Assembly: GCF_001422725.1 (NCBI RefSeq)
Contig: NZ_LMMA01000032.1
Location: forward strand, 330,040-394,039
Reading direction: 5' to 3'
Length of the DNA: 64,000 nt
DNA from: Flavobacterium sp. Leaf82
Lineage (GTDB): Bacteria; Bacteroidota; Bacteroidia; Flavobacteriales; Flavobacteriaceae
Shown here: positions 24,967-34,336 of the stretch, piece by piece
Layout of the letters: every line of letters starts with the position of its first letter
How positions within the stretch are numbered: the stretch's first letter is position 1
The notes under the pieces: model-generated
What the model was told of the DNA's origin: nothing
Database searches by the model: none
Seen by the model: the letters and a program-made list of their open reading frames with translations, nothing else
Made by a program: the position numbers and the translations under genes

Positions 24967-27963
24967 ATGAAAAAAAGTACTTTAACCATTACGCATGTTC
25001 TTAAGATTTTTATGATTTGTGCACTTTTTGTAAGCTTTTACAATTTAAATGCTCAGACCCTGGCATTTCCTGAAGCGACAGGTTTTGGCAGGTTTACTAC
25101 CGGAGCAAGAGGCGCTTCGAATCCTCAGATTTATTTAGTAACCAATTTAAATGACAACGGGCCCGGATCATTTCGAGATGCCGTTAGTCAGCCAGGCCGA
25201 TTTGTAATTTTTAGGGTTGGAGGTATTGTAAATTTGCAAACTCAGGTTGTTGTAGCAAGTAATACAACTATTGCAGGTCAAACCGCAACCGGAGAAGGAA
25301 TTGTGTTTTTAGGACCGCGTGTTACCTTTTCAGGAGCCAGTAATACAATTGCCAGATATCTTCGTATTCGTTACGGCGGAACTGCTCAAAATCAGGATGC
25401 ATCAGGATTATCAAATGGAGCGAATCTCATTTTTGATCATATGACTTTTACTTGGGGAACTGATGAAGTTTTCTCTATTAACTGGGATAATAAAGGAATA
25501 AGCCCTGATAATATCACGATTCAAAATTCGATTATTGGGCAGGGATTGCATCGACACAATCATTCTGCCGGAGGTTTGATGCAGCCTTCTGGCGGAAAAA
25601 TAAGTTTAATTGGTAATTTATATATCTGTAATAAAACGCGCAACAATAAAATAAAAGGGATTAATGAGTTTGTAAACAACGTTGTTTATAATTGGGGCAA
25701 TTACGGAAACACTTACGGATACACAGAATCTGGTGATGCTTATATTATGGGTGGAGATTCTGCGGGAAGTTCTGATGTTAATATTATCAATAATTATTTT
25801 ATTGGCGGTCCAAATACCAGCAATACGATTTCGACTCCTTTTAACAGAGGGAATGACAATTTTTCTTTATACGGTTCCGGAAATTATTTTGATAATAATA
25901 AGGATGGAGTTTTAAACGGCACTTTAGTTCCTGCAGATTTAACAGGATATCCTACCGGTGATGCCGCTACAATATTGTCAAGTCCTTATGATTATCCCAT
26001 GAAAAATACAACTCTCACGGCTCAGGATGCTTATGATAAAATAGTACAAAATGTGGGAGCTTCATATCCAAGACGTGATCAGGTCGAAAATTTAATGATT
26101 ACTGATTTGATGTCTAAAGGAACTACGGCAACATATGTATATGTCCAGACAGATTTAACGCAGAAATTTGGTTTCATAAACGGTGGCGCCGGACATGTTT
26201 ATGGCGCTCCGGCTCCAATTGATACTGATAATGACGGAATGCCTGATGCTTGGGAAGATGCAAATGATCTTAATAAAAATGTTGCCGACGCGTTATTGGT
26301 AAGTTCAAGTCATGCCCCTTATTTGAATATTGAGGTTTACATAAACGGATTGACGAATGAGATTCCTCCGGATTTTATCATTCCACCGTCTGATATCACT
26401 TTTACGAATGTGGTTTCTACCGAAGTTCCGGCATCGAGTTCTGTTACTGTAAATTGGGGAGATAATGCATCTAACGAAGATAATTATGTATTAGAACGTT
26501 CTGTTAATGGAACTGATTTTACGGTAATTGCTACATTAGGATCTAATATTACGACTTATAATGATTCAGGTTTGATTCCTAATACGCAATATTATTATCG
26601 TGTTAAGGCGACAAATAGTACAGAATCTTCGGTATATAATTCAATCGCACCAATAATAACACCCCCAATTCCATCTGCTCCAACTAAGACATTTTCTCCA
26701 ACACCTGCTTCCGGGATTAATACTGTAGAATTGGCAAGTGGTAATTTGACTCTAAAATGGGCAGGAAGTTCTAACACGCTTAATTACGCTGTTTATTTTG
26801 GTACAAATGCTTCGAACTTAACAAAACTGACTGATGTCGTATATTCAGCAAATCCATCTTATCAGATTACAGGATTAAGTTCTGTAACAAATTATTACTG
26901 GAGGATTGATGCAATAAATACAAAAGGAACTGCAACGGGAGATGTATGGAGTTTTAGTACAATAAATCCCGGTATTGTTGGGCATTGGCCGTTTAAAGAG
27001 GCAGCATTAGCAGGAGAACAAATCACAGATATTACGACTTATGCTAATCATGGCATATTAGATTCTGCTTTTGACAATACAGCTGTCAGGGTTCCGGGAA
27101 AGGCAAACAACGCGATCGATTTTTCGACTTCTCTGAATATTAAATCTTTGGTAAATATCCCGAATCAGGATTATTTATTATTTGATAAAAATTCGTTTAC
27201 TGTTTCGTTTTGGATGAAAGCTGCTCCGGCTTTATTGCCAAGTTCCTCAGCAACGAGTATTTATGTATTGTGCAAAGGTTCGTTTACAAAAAATGCAGTG
27301 ACTGGAGCAACCGGTAAAAGATATAATATTGAAATCAAAGGCGGACTTTTGCGTTTTGCAATAGATGATGATAGTACAAAAAGAGAAGTTACTACAGCTG
27401 CGGCAAAATATTTTACTGGAAATTGGGTAAATGTCATTATTATGAGAGATGTTATTGCCCACAAAATGAGAATTTATACGGATGGTATTTTATCTGCAGA
27501 ACTTGATGAATCTGCCGTTACGGGTATTGCAGAACCTACTGATTTAATAATAGGAAACATTGGTGAACTTGAACTGTCATCGGGTACTGCTCCGGCGCCT
27601 TACAAAGGTTTGTTTGATGAACTCCAGTTATTTAATTATCCGCTAAATGCAACTCAGGTAATGGAATTGTATGCGCAAGTATTTTTGAGTACAGATAAAT
27701 TCAGTCAAAGAAAAAGCAATATTATTGTATATCCTAATCCTGTAAAAGATAAAATTTTTATTAATATTCCAGACTATAATGTATCTTATGCAACGGCTGT
27801 TTTAACTGATATGACTGGGAAAATTATTATAAAAGAAAAGATTTATTCTGATGGAAATGGTGTTTTTACCCTGAACGTTGCCCACAAAAAAGTATCAGGA
27901 ATCTATATGCTGAATATTTCAGGAGAGAATTTGAATAATAATTTTAAAGTTATTATAGAATAA
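24967..27963 (+). CDS. Secreted pectate-lyase-like (PL1) protein with Fn3, LamG and type IX secretion domain
   Basis: 998 residues. Signal peptide about 1-30. A right-handed beta-helix of the PL1 pectate lyase type follows at about 35-340 (TGFGRFTTGARGASNP, LVTNLNDNGPGSFRDAVSQP, TIAGQTATGEGI, ILI-type DHMTFTWGTDE). A thrombospondin-3-like calcium motif DTDNDGMPDAWED is at about 418-430, fibronectin-III-like domains at about 475-552 and 575-667, and a LamG-like sandwich at about 668-895. The C-terminal type IX sorting domain from about 917 has VYPNPVKDKIFINI and GIYMLNI. It is exported through T9SS and probably attacks pectin-like polysaccharide. No susCD pair is adjacent. Confidence 0.85.
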   Translation: MKKSTLTITHVLKIFMICALFVSFYNLNAQTLAFPEATGFGRFTTGARGASNPQIYLVTNLNDNGPGSFRDAVSQPGRFVIFRVGGIVNLQTQVVVASNTTIAGQTATGEGIVFLGPRVTFSGASNTIARYLRIRYGGTAQNQDASGLSNGANLIFDHMTFTWGTDEVFSINWDNKGISPDNITIQNSIIGQGLHRHNHSAGGLMQPSGGKISLIGNLYICNKTRNNKIKGINEFVNNVVYNWGNYGNTYGYTESGDAYIMGGDSAGSSDVNIINNYFIGGPNTSNTISTPFNRGNDNFSLYGSGNYFDNNKDGVLNGTLVPADLTGYPTGDAATILSSPYDYPMKNTTLTAQDAYDKIVQNVGASYPRRDQVENLMITDLMSKGTTATYVYVQTDLTQKFGFINGGAGHVYGAPAPIDTDNDGMPDAWEDANDLNKNVADALLVSSSHAPYLNIEVYINGLTNEIPPDFIIPPSDITFTNVVSTEVPASSSVTVNWGDNASNEDNYVLERSVNGTDFTVIATLGSNITTYNDSGLIPNTQYYYRVKATNSTESSVYNSIAPIITPPIPSAPTKTFSPTPASGINTVELASGNLTLKWAGSSNTLNYAVYFGTNASNLTKLTDVVYSANPSYQITGLSSVTNYYWRIDAINTKGTATGDVWSFSTINPGIVGHWPFKEAALAGEQITDITTYANHGILDSAFDNTAVRVPGKANNAIDFSTSLNIKSLVNIPNQDYLLFDKNSFTVSFWMKAAPALLPSSSATSIYVLCKGSFTKNAVTGATGKRYNIEIKGGLLRFAIDDDSTKREVTTAAAKYFTGNWVNVIIMRDVIAHKMRIYTDGILSAELDESAVTGIAEPTDLIIGNIGELELSSGTAPAPYKGLFDELQLFNYPLNATQVMELYAQVFLSTDKFSQRKSNIIVYPNPVKDKIFINIPDYNVSYATAVLTDMTGKIIIKEKIYSDGNGVFTLNVAHKKVSGIYMLNISGENLNNNFKVIIE

Positions 27964-27984
27964 GAAATGTTTTTTTTAGAAACT

Positions 27985-28018
27985 AAAAGACCGTTACATA
28001 ATTTGTAACGGTCTTTTT
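27985..28018. terminator. Bidirectional terminator
   Basis: AAAAGACCGTTACA and TGTAACGGTCTTTT form a perfect stem with loop TAATT, between the lyase gene and the convergent thioesterase gene. Confidence 0.85.
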
Positions 28019-28039
28019 ATGAAATTAAATTAGTCTGTT

Positions 28040-28477
28040 TTATAGTCCAACAAAGTCATCACTTTTAGGGAAAATACTTAGGGCTTCGATAGCAATTTCT
28101 GGAGTTGGAGAAGCTAATTTTCTAAGTTTTGTGTCCATCCAGGCACCATCTACAGTAATAACAGCACAAAGTGTGTCGTCTTCTCTTCTAAATTCATGAA
28201 TAATTGACCAACGCGAAGCATCGGCTTTCATTTTTGAAGTTTTGGTGTGAATGAATATTTTATCAGAAAGTTTTAATTCTTTTCTAAAAACACATTCTTC
28301 TCTAAACAAAACCGGACCAAAACTTTGTGTTTGCATCACTCGCAATGTTAAACCTAATTCTTCGAGGATTTCGATACGATGCTGTGCGCCAAAATCGTAA
28401 TATGCGCTATGTCGAACGTGAAAATTTGGATCAAGATCAGACCAGCGAAAAGATATTTCTTTAATAAATGAAGCCAT
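28040..28477 (-). CDS. Acyl-CoA thioesterase (4-hydroxybenzoyl-CoA thioesterase-like hotdog fold)
   Basis: 145 residues with the single hotdog domain of the YbgC/FadM group. IRWSDLDPNFHVRHSAYYDFGAQHR near 9-33 contains the active-site aspartate region DxNxHV-like motif, here DPNFHV. FREECVFRKELKLSDKIFIHTKT and TVDGAWMDTKLRKLASPT follow. It hydrolyses acyl-CoA thioesters; the chain specificity is not readable. It is a single gene with its own terminator. Confidence 0.8.
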   Translation of the reverse strand: MASFIKEISFRWSDLDPNFHVRHSAYYDFGAQHRIEILEELGLTLRVMQTQSFGPVLFREECVFRKELKLSDKIFIHTKTSKMKADASRWSIIHEFRREDDTLCAVITVDGAWMDTKLRKLASPTPEIAIEALSIFPKSDDFVGL

Positions 28478-28569
28478 TTTATATTTTGTATTTTAATGAA
28501 AATCGAAATTACAAATAAAATAGGAAACTGTTTCTTAGAAAATCTTAAAGTCTTGGTTTATGAAGTTAA

Positions 28570-29244
28570 TTAATATCCTCTGTCAGCATATATGTTGAAT
28601 TGCTGAAATGAAATTTCTCCAAAATCTTTGACTGTTTTTAGTTTATCAACATTTGCTATCAGAGCTTCTGCGTTTGGATCTGTGCTTGGATTAAGAATAT
28701 AATTTATAAAATGATCTTTATATAGATACCAGTTATTTTTTGTTTTATTAAATTTAAAAGTGGTGATATGTTCCCAATGATGTCCGCCAGAAATTCTGTG
28801 TTCGATAGAAAAATAACCATTTTTGATAACAATTGCATTAAACGGATCTCCAAATAATCCTCCACAATCGATGCAATAAGCGGCATTTTCATTTTTAAAG
28901 GCTAGTTTATAATTTCCGTCTTTTTGCCCCAGTAAAAGTAATACGACTCTTTTATCTGGTTTGCCTTCTTCCATATTTGAAGTGGTTTCTTCTGTCGCTT
29001 TGCGTATAACTAAAATGCAATCCTCAATTTTATCCAGATTCAAATCGCCTGTTTCTTTTATAATTGCCTGATAACCTTTTGGTATAAATACCTTTAGTTT
29101 TGGGTTGGTAATTATGACAGTCTCATTAAAAGTATCGTGTTTTTGAACGGGTTTGCTTTTTGTGGTTTTGCCGGTTGTTTTTTGTTGTGAAAAAGCAAAA
29201 CCCAGATTAAAAATAAGAATTAGCAATAAAATTGATTTTTTCAT
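28570..29244 (-). CDS. Secreted protein of unknown function
   Basis: 224 residues with a signal peptide (MKKSILLLILIFNLGFAFSQQ) and a basic Lys/Thr-rich stretch after it. The mature part has GDLNLDKIEDCILVIRK, which looks like a calcium-binding FG-GAP-type loop, and CIDCGG with two cysteines that might be a redox or structural pair. I do not recognise the family. It is followed by two membrane-protein genes upstream on the same strand (gaps of 32 bases each), suggesting one transcript. Confidence 0.65.
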   Translation of the reverse strand: MKKSILLLILIFNLGFAFSQQKTTGKTTKSKPVQKHDTFNETVIITNPKLKVFIPKGYQAIIKETGDLNLDKIEDCILVIRKATEETTSNMEEGKPDKRVVLLLLGQKDGNYKLAFKNENAAYCIDCGGLFGDPFNAIVIKNGYFSIEHRISGGHHWEHITTFKFNKTKNNWYLYKDHFINYILNPSTDPNAEALIANVDKLKTVKDFGEISFQQFNIYADRGY

Positions 29245-29276
29245 TTTCCGACTTTTTTCTTGAATATTATTGTGTT

Positions 29277-29744
29277 TTACAGACTTTCTAAATTATCCCA
29301 TTCATATTCTATCTTGTCCAGTTTCCTGTAATATGGGATAAGTAATATAATCTCTAATCTTAATGCGAAATGACCATCGCTGGTTACAAAAGGTAGCACA
29401 AACATGGAAACAATGCAAATCACGACTCCCAGAACGGCATCAATTTTCCCTATTGAGATTGCATTGGCTTTTTCAAACCAAAGAGAATACGCGGCAAAAC
29501 CCTTAAATGCCATAATGGCAACAATAAACATTCCGATTGGTGAAAGAGCTGTATTACTCGAAAAACCATAAAGAGAAATATTTACGTTTGATATGAAAAA
29601 GCTCATTATAATGGAGCTTAAAGCACAAATTGCTAAAATCATAAAAATCCAGCAAAATGTTTTAATCCACCATGGCAAAAGTTTTCTTCTGATTACCGGT
29701 GCTTTGTCAAATTCGTCAAAATGACTTTCTAATTCCTGATTCAT
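29277..29744 (-). CDS. Four-helix membrane protein of unknown function
   Basis: 155 residues with hydrophobic helices at about 28-50, 66-84, 99-117 and possibly 124-137. The N terminus is acidic and cytosolic (ESHFDEFDKAPVIRRKLLPWW) and the C terminus is acidic (KLDKIEYEWDNLESL). No motif is recognised. It sits between two other unknown genes in a likely three-gene minus-strand unit. Confidence 0.6.
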   Translation of the reverse strand: MNQELESHFDEFDKAPVIRRKLLPWWIKTFCWIFMILAICALSSIIMSFFISNVNISLYGFSSNTALSPIGMFIVAIMAFKGFAAYSLWFEKANAISIGKIDAVLGVVICIVSMFVLPFVTSDGHFALRLEIILLIPYYRKLDKIEYEWDNLESL

Positions 29745-29776
29745 AATATTTTTTAGGTTTTATTATTAGGGTCCAA

Positions 29777-30439
29777 TTATATAACCTGAGTAAGAATCAA
29801 GATTAAAATAGTAAACTGTATGCCTAAAATAATCCAGAAAAAGTTTCTGCTTGGCTGCGAAACATTTTTTAAGCCCGTAATTATTTTGTCTTTAATAATA
29901 TCAGAAAAACTAACATTCTCATCCTTAAAATCAACTTCCTCCAACTTTATTTTTTTAAAACCATAAATAATGATTTTTTTCAACCATTTATTGTCATTAG
30001 AATCTCTGATTTCCTGAATTAACTTAAGCTGTAATTTTGTTTTATCGGCTCCTTGTCTCAGTAAATCAGGTTGGTTAGATTTTACTTTGTTTAATACTTT
30101 GTCAATAATAGGAAATAGTAAAGTTTCTCCTTTGTCTGAAAGTAATTTATGGATCGTTTTTGATATTATATATTTATTGCCAAAGGAAAACAATAAAAAC
30201 GGACCTACAAATGTCGAGATTACTGTTAAACCAAAACCTATTGGGCGTAAAGCAAATAATAAAAGTATAACTGCTGAGCCGGATACATGTCCCAGTCCTG
30301 TACCTGATTGGTAAATTATGGTGAATAAAGTAAATACGCCTATAATGGCGTATAATATTTGTCCCAGGATGTTTATTTTGAAGAAACTAAAGGTTGCGCT
30401 ACTAAATAATTTAGTAACATATTTTAAATTATCATTCAT
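29777..30439 (-). CDS. Membrane protein of unknown function
   Basis: 220 residues with hydrophobic stretches at about 20-42, 55-80 and a final anchor at about 203-219, with a charged region of about 110 residues between the second and third (HKLLSDKGETLLFPIIDKVLNKVK onward). It is the first gene of the 30439-28570 group. I cannot assign a family. The N terminal Asn/Lys-rich start is supported by the gap to the antiporter gene. Confidence 0.55.
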   Translation of the reverse strand: MNDNLKYVTKLFSSATFSFFKINILGQILYAIIGVFTLFTIIYQSGTGLGHVSGSAVILLLFALRPIGFGLTVISTFVGPFLLFSFGNKYIISKTIHKLLSDKGETLLFPIIDKVLNKVKSNQPDLLRQGADKTKLQLKLIQEIRDSNDNKWLKKIIIYGFKKIKLEEVDFKDENVSFSDIIKDKIITGLKNVSQPSRNFFWIILGIQFTILILILTQVI

Positions 30440-30586
30440 TAATGTGGTATTTGGTTTTAGTTAAATTAGGTATTTTTAGCCGAGTAAAAATATAGAAAAA
30501 TCATTACAAATATTTAAATGATTTTTATTTGTTTAAATGTTTTCTAGTAATGATTGATTAAAAAGATTTAATGTTAAAGCAAAAAA

Positions 30587-31861
30587 TTACAAATGTGATT
30601 CTTTATCTTCTTTAGCGCTCAATTTTTTGACAATCCAGGGCAAAGTAAGACCTTGACCAATAAGAGTCATTAAAACTACGGCTACAGATATAAAAATAAT
30701 TACGGTTCGCTCCGGAAAAGGAGTTCCGTCCGGAAGTTCTTTAGGAATACCAATTGCGATTGCCAGAGAAACAATTCCGCGCATTCCGGACCAACTCAGG
30801 ATAATGCTGTTATTGAAATCTAAAAGAGCATCTTCACTGACTTTTCTTTTTCGTTTGGTGTTTAAAAAAGCTTTTTGAAGATTAATTTTTTGAAGAAAAA
30901 CCCTGACCATCCTAATTAATAAAGCAACAATCGTAATGATAAAAGCATAGCCAATATAAGGCAGGATCATATCGTTGTCGATTCCTTTTAAGATGTAGCG
31001 AAAATTAAGTCCGATTAGAATGAAGATTAATCCGTTTAATAAAAAAATAATAATGTCCCAAAGGCTTCTGGATTGGTTTTTTAAACTTTCAGGGAATATC
31101 TTTTTGCTAAAACGAGCAATAATAGTAAGTCCTAAAATAACGACCGCAATTACTCCTGAAACATGCAGATGTTCAGCAACTAAATAAGTTACAAAAGGCA
31201 TTAGCAACATGAAGCTTATGGTAACATTTATATTTTTATGTACCCGGCTTAATATAAAAGCCAGAATTTTTGCCATTATAAAGCCTACTACGAAACCTCC
31301 GCCTAATAATAATACGAATTGCAAGGATGCTTTCCAGATGACAAATGCTGAACCCATTGCAGTTGCAATGGCAAAACGATAAGCAACCAACGCAGAAGCA
31401 TCATTAATAAGACTTTCTCCTTCTAGAATTGTAATTGTTTTACGCGATATGTTAAGCCCTTTTGTTATGCTTATTGCTGCAACTGCATCAGTAGCAGAAA
31501 GTATAGCGCCAAGTACGAAGGATAAAGGCCAGGTCATATTAGGTATGGTAAAATGTGCCACAACGGCTATCCAAAAAGTAGTAAGGAAAACCAAAGGAAT
31601 TGCCAATGTACTTATGGTATGAATGTTGGTTTTGAAATCTTTAGGGGAGATATTAAAAGAAGCATCGTATAATAATGGAGGAAGAAAGATCAGAAATATA
31701 ATTTCAGGATTAATTTCAATTTCAGTCATTGTAGGTATAAAACCAATTGCAACTCCTACGATAACAAGTAAAATAGGCTGAGGTAATTTTATAATATCGG
31801 CAAATGCAGATAGTCCTATTACGATGGCGAGAATAAAAATGATAATGCTGTAATTTTCCAT
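30587..31861 (-). CDS. Cation:proton antiporter (CPA1/NhaP family)
   Basis: 424 residues with 11-12 transmembrane helices. The family region ILSATDAVAAISITKGLNISRKTITILEGESLINDASALVAYR at about 123-165 contains the transport aspartates (SATDA and the NDA motif). A late helix has SWSGMRGIVSLAIAIGIP, the characteristic CPA1 arginine helix. It exchanges Na+ or K+ for protons across the inner membrane. It is monocistronic. Confidence 0.88.
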   Translation of the reverse strand: MENYSIIIFILAIVIGLSAFADIIKLPQPILLVIVGVAIGFIPTMTEIEINPEIIFLIFLPPLLYDASFNISPKDFKTNIHTISTLAIPLVFLTTFWIAVVAHFTIPNMTWPLSFVLGAILSATDAVAAISITKGLNISRKTITILEGESLINDASALVAYRFAIATAMGSAFVIWKASLQFVLLLGGGFVVGFIMAKILAFILSRVHKNINVTISFMLLMPFVTYLVAEHLHVSGVIAVVILGLTIIARFSKKIFPESLKNQSRSLWDIIIFLLNGLIFILIGLNFRYILKGIDNDMILPYIGYAFIITIVALLIRMVRVFLQKINLQKAFLNTKRKRKVSEDALLDFNNSIILSWSGMRGIVSLAIAIGIPKELPDGTPFPERTVIIFISVAVVLMTLIGQGLTLPWIVKKLSAKEDKESHL

Positions 31862-31977
31862 ATTGGCGAATATTGAATTTAGGAAGATGCTAATGTATAT
31901 ATTTCAGGCTTTAATTAAAAATATCGAAAGACATTATACTATTAGATTAAGATAAACTTGTGATGAGACGGAATGCC

Positions 31978-32070
31978 TAGCCCTGATAGAAGCGGCATCC
32001 TTTTATGTCTCCCGAGGCTTCGGGAGACATAAAAGATATAGCGAATAGCAGGAAATAGCTCCTGATAATG
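31978..32070 (+). repeat. REP-like dispersed element, second copy
   Basis: TAGCCCTGATAGAAGCGGCA, CCTTTTATGTCTCCCGAGGC and its complement, AAAAGATATAGCG and AGCAGGAAATAGCTCCTGA. It has the same layout as 15878-15965 but a different central stem (TTTATGTCTCCCGA-GGCT-TCGGGAGACATAAA). Bases 31862-31977 before it hold no recognisable feature. Confidence 0.8.
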
Positions 32071-32097
32071 ACACGTAAAGTGCTGATATGCCACGAA

Positions 32098-32161
32098 TGT
32101 CAGGTTTTTAAAATGTCATGTTGTCAGATTGTATTTATTGTGCCGACAGTAAAACTGACAA
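32098..32161 (+). promoter_or_regulatory. Repeated TGTCA half-sites upstream of dnaK
   Basis: TGTCAG at 32098 and 32122, TGTCA at 32114, CGACAG at 32144 and CTGACA at 32155. The arms TTGTCAG (32121-32127) and CTGACAA (32155-32161) form a perfect inverted repeat. This looks like an activator-binding array about 20-80 bases upstream of the -24 element. Confidence 0.5.
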
Positions 32162-32180
32162 TTTACTTTGGTTTTTTATA

Positions 32181-32197
32181 TTGGCACAAAGATTGAC
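32181..32197 (+). promoter_or_regulatory. Candidate sigma-54-type promoter of dnaK
   Basis: TTGGCACAAAGATTGAC fits the -24/-12 layout (TTGGCAC, 5 bases, TTG) except that the invariant -12 GC is GA. It would place the start near 32208, giving a leader of about 40 bases before the dnaK ATG. Confidence 0.4.
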
Positions 32198-32248
32198 TTA
32201 TGCCACCTGAGTTATAAAATTAGTATATCAAAATTAAATATATAAAAA

Positions 32249-34132
32249 ATGGGTAAAATAATCGGAATTGACTTAGGTACGACGAACTCTTGTGTTTCTG
32301 TAATGGAAGGTAACGAAGCAGTTGTTATTCCTAACGCAGAAGGAAAAAGAACAACGCCATCTATCATCGCTTTTGTTGAAGGTGGAGAAATTAAAGTGGG
32401 TGATCCTGCAAAAAGACAAGCGGTAACGAATCCTACAAAAACGATTGCTTCTATTAAACGTTTTATGGGACACACTTTTGCTGAAACTCAGGAAGAAGCA
32501 AAAAGAGTTCCTTACAGTGTTGTAAAAGGTGACAACAATACGCCACGTGTGGATATTGACGGTCGTTTATACACTGCTCAGGAATTGTCAGCAATGACAC
32601 TTCAAAAAATGAAAAAAACTGCTGAAGACTATTTAGGTCAAACTGTAACTGAAGCGGTTATTACTGTTCCTGCTTACTTTAACGATGCACAACGTCAAGC
32701 TACTAAAGAAGCTGGAGAAATTGCTGGTCTTAAAGTTATGCGTATTATCAATGAGCCAACTGCTGCTGCACTTGCTTACGGATTAGATAAAAAAGGAACT
32801 GATCAAAAAATTGCTGTTTACGATTTAGGTGGAGGTACTTTTGATATCTCTGTTCTTGAATTAGGAGACGGTGTATTCGAAGTATTGTCTACAAATGGTG
32901 ATACTCACTTAGGTGGTGATGATTTTGACCAGGTTATTATTGACTGGTTAGCTGACGATTTTAAATCTGAAGAAGGTATTGATTTACGTTTAGATCCAAT
33001 GTCATTGCAACGTTTGAAAGAAGCTGCAGAGAAAGCTAAGATTGAATTATCATCTTCTGCTGAAACTGAAATCAACTTACCTTACGTAACTGCTACTGCT
33101 TCAGGACCAAAACACTTAGTAAAAAAATTATCAAGAGCTAAATTTGAGCAATTATCTGATACTTTAGTAAAACGTTCTATGGAGCCAGTTGCTAAAGCAT
33201 TAAAAGATGCAGGTTTATCTACATCTGATATTGACGAAGTTATTCTTGTTGGAGGTTCTACTCGTATGCCAAGAATCGCTGACGAAGTTGAAAAATTCTT
33301 TGGTAAAAAAGCATCTAAAGGTGTTAACCCTGATGAGGTTGTTGCAATTGGAGCAGCTATTCAAGGTGGAGTTTTATCTGGAGATGTAAAAGATGTATTG
33401 TTACTTGACGTAACACCTCTTTCTTTAGGTATCGAAACTATGGGTGGTGTTATGACTACATTAATTGAGTCTAATACAACTATCCCAACTAAAAAATCTC
33501 AAGTATTCTCTACTGCTTCTGATTCTCAACCATCTGTTGAGCTTCACGTATTGCAAGGAGCTAGAGCAATGGCTGCTGATAACAAAACTATTGGTCGTTT
33601 CCACTTAGATGGTATTCCACCAGCACCAAGAGGAGTTCCTCAAATCGAGGTTACTTTTGATATTGATGCTAATGGTATCATCAAAGTTACTGCTACTGAT
33701 AAAGGAACAGGAAAATCTCACGATATCCGTATCGAAGCTTCTTCTGGTTTAACAGCTGAAGAAATCGAAAAAATGAAACAAGATGCTGAAGCTAATGCTG
33801 ATGCTGACAAAATAGCTAAAGAAAGAGCTGAGAAATTGAACGAAGCTGATAGTACTATTTTCCAAACTGAAAGTCAATTGAAAGAATTGGGAAGTAAATT
33901 AACAGACGATCAAAAAACAGCTATCGAATTTGCTTTAACTGAATTAAGATTTGCTCACCAATCTCAAGATCTTGAAGCAATCCAAAAAGGATTAGACAAT
34001 GTAAATGCAGCTTGGAAAGTAGCTACAGAAGCAATGTACGCTCAAGGTGGTGAAGGTCAACAAGCAGCTCCACAACAAGAGCAGTCGCAAGGTGACAATG
34101 TTGAAGACGTTGAATTCGAAGAAGTCAAATAA
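32249..34132 (+). CDS. dnaK: Chaperone protein DnaK (Hsp70)
   Basis: 627 residues. The nucleotide-binding domain starts IGIDLGTTNSCVSVMEG and includes VYDLGGGTFDISVLE and VGGSTRMPRI. The linker DVLLLDVTPLSLGIET leads into the substrate-binding domain, with a C-terminal helical lid and the acidic tail ending EDVEFEEVK. It folds client proteins with DnaJ and GrpE in the cytosol; those genes are not in the window. The codon choice is highly biased, as expected of an abundant protein. It is followed by a strong terminator. Confidence 0.98.
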   Translation: MGKIIGIDLGTTNSCVSVMEGNEAVVIPNAEGKRTTPSIIAFVEGGEIKVGDPAKRQAVTNPTKTIASIKRFMGHTFAETQEEAKRVPYSVVKGDNNTPRVDIDGRLYTAQELSAMTLQKMKKTAEDYLGQTVTEAVITVPAYFNDAQRQATKEAGEIAGLKVMRIINEPTAAALAYGLDKKGTDQKIAVYDLGGGTFDISVLELGDGVFEVLSTNGDTHLGGDDFDQVIIDWLADDFKSEEGIDLRLDPMSLQRLKEAAEKAKIELSSSAETEINLPYVTATASGPKHLVKKLSRAKFEQLSDTLVKRSMEPVAKALKDAGLSTSDIDEVILVGGSTRMPRIADEVEKFFGKKASKGVNPDEVVAIGAAIQGGVLSGDVKDVLLLDVTPLSLGIETMGGVMTTLIESNTTIPTKKSQVFSTASDSQPSVELHVLQGARAMAADNKTIGRFHLDGIPPAPRGVPQIEVTFDIDANGIIKVTATDKGTGKSHDIRIEASSGLTAEEIEKMKQDAEANADADKIAKERAEKLNEADSTIFQTESQLKELGSKLTDDQKTAIEFALTELRFAHQSQDLEAIQKGLDNVNAAWKVATEAMYAQGGEGQQAAPQQEQSQGDNVEDVEFEEVK

Positions 34133-34164
34133 GTACTGATTAATATCAGTTAATAATAAGTGCT

Positions 34165-34199
34165 AAAGCGCTGTAAACGTAATGTTTACAGCGCTTTTT
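34165..34199 (+). terminator. dnaK terminator
   Basis: AAAGCGCTGTAAAC and GTTTACAGCGCTTTTT make a perfect stem with a 6-base loop and T run, 33 bases past the dnaK stop. Confidence 0.9.
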
Positions 34200-34270
34200 C
34201 TTTTTTATTCTTTTTTGTTTCTGCTGTTTTTTAATCATTTTTTATCATATATTTGTATCATATTTGTACC

Positions 34271-34336
34271 GGCACTTAAAAGGAGACAAAGTGGGACTTA
34301 TGTACCCTTATGGTACCTTAATGGGAGACAAAGACT
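34271..34336 (+). promoter_or_regulatory. Leader of the integrase module with repeated GGAGACAAAG motifs
   Basis: GGAGACAAAG occurs at 34282 and again at 34324, and a GTACC-CTTAT-GGTAC hairpin lies between (34302-34316). TATATTTG at 34248-34255 is a possible -7 element. The repeats could be binding sites for one of the two HTH proteins. Confidence 0.4.
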
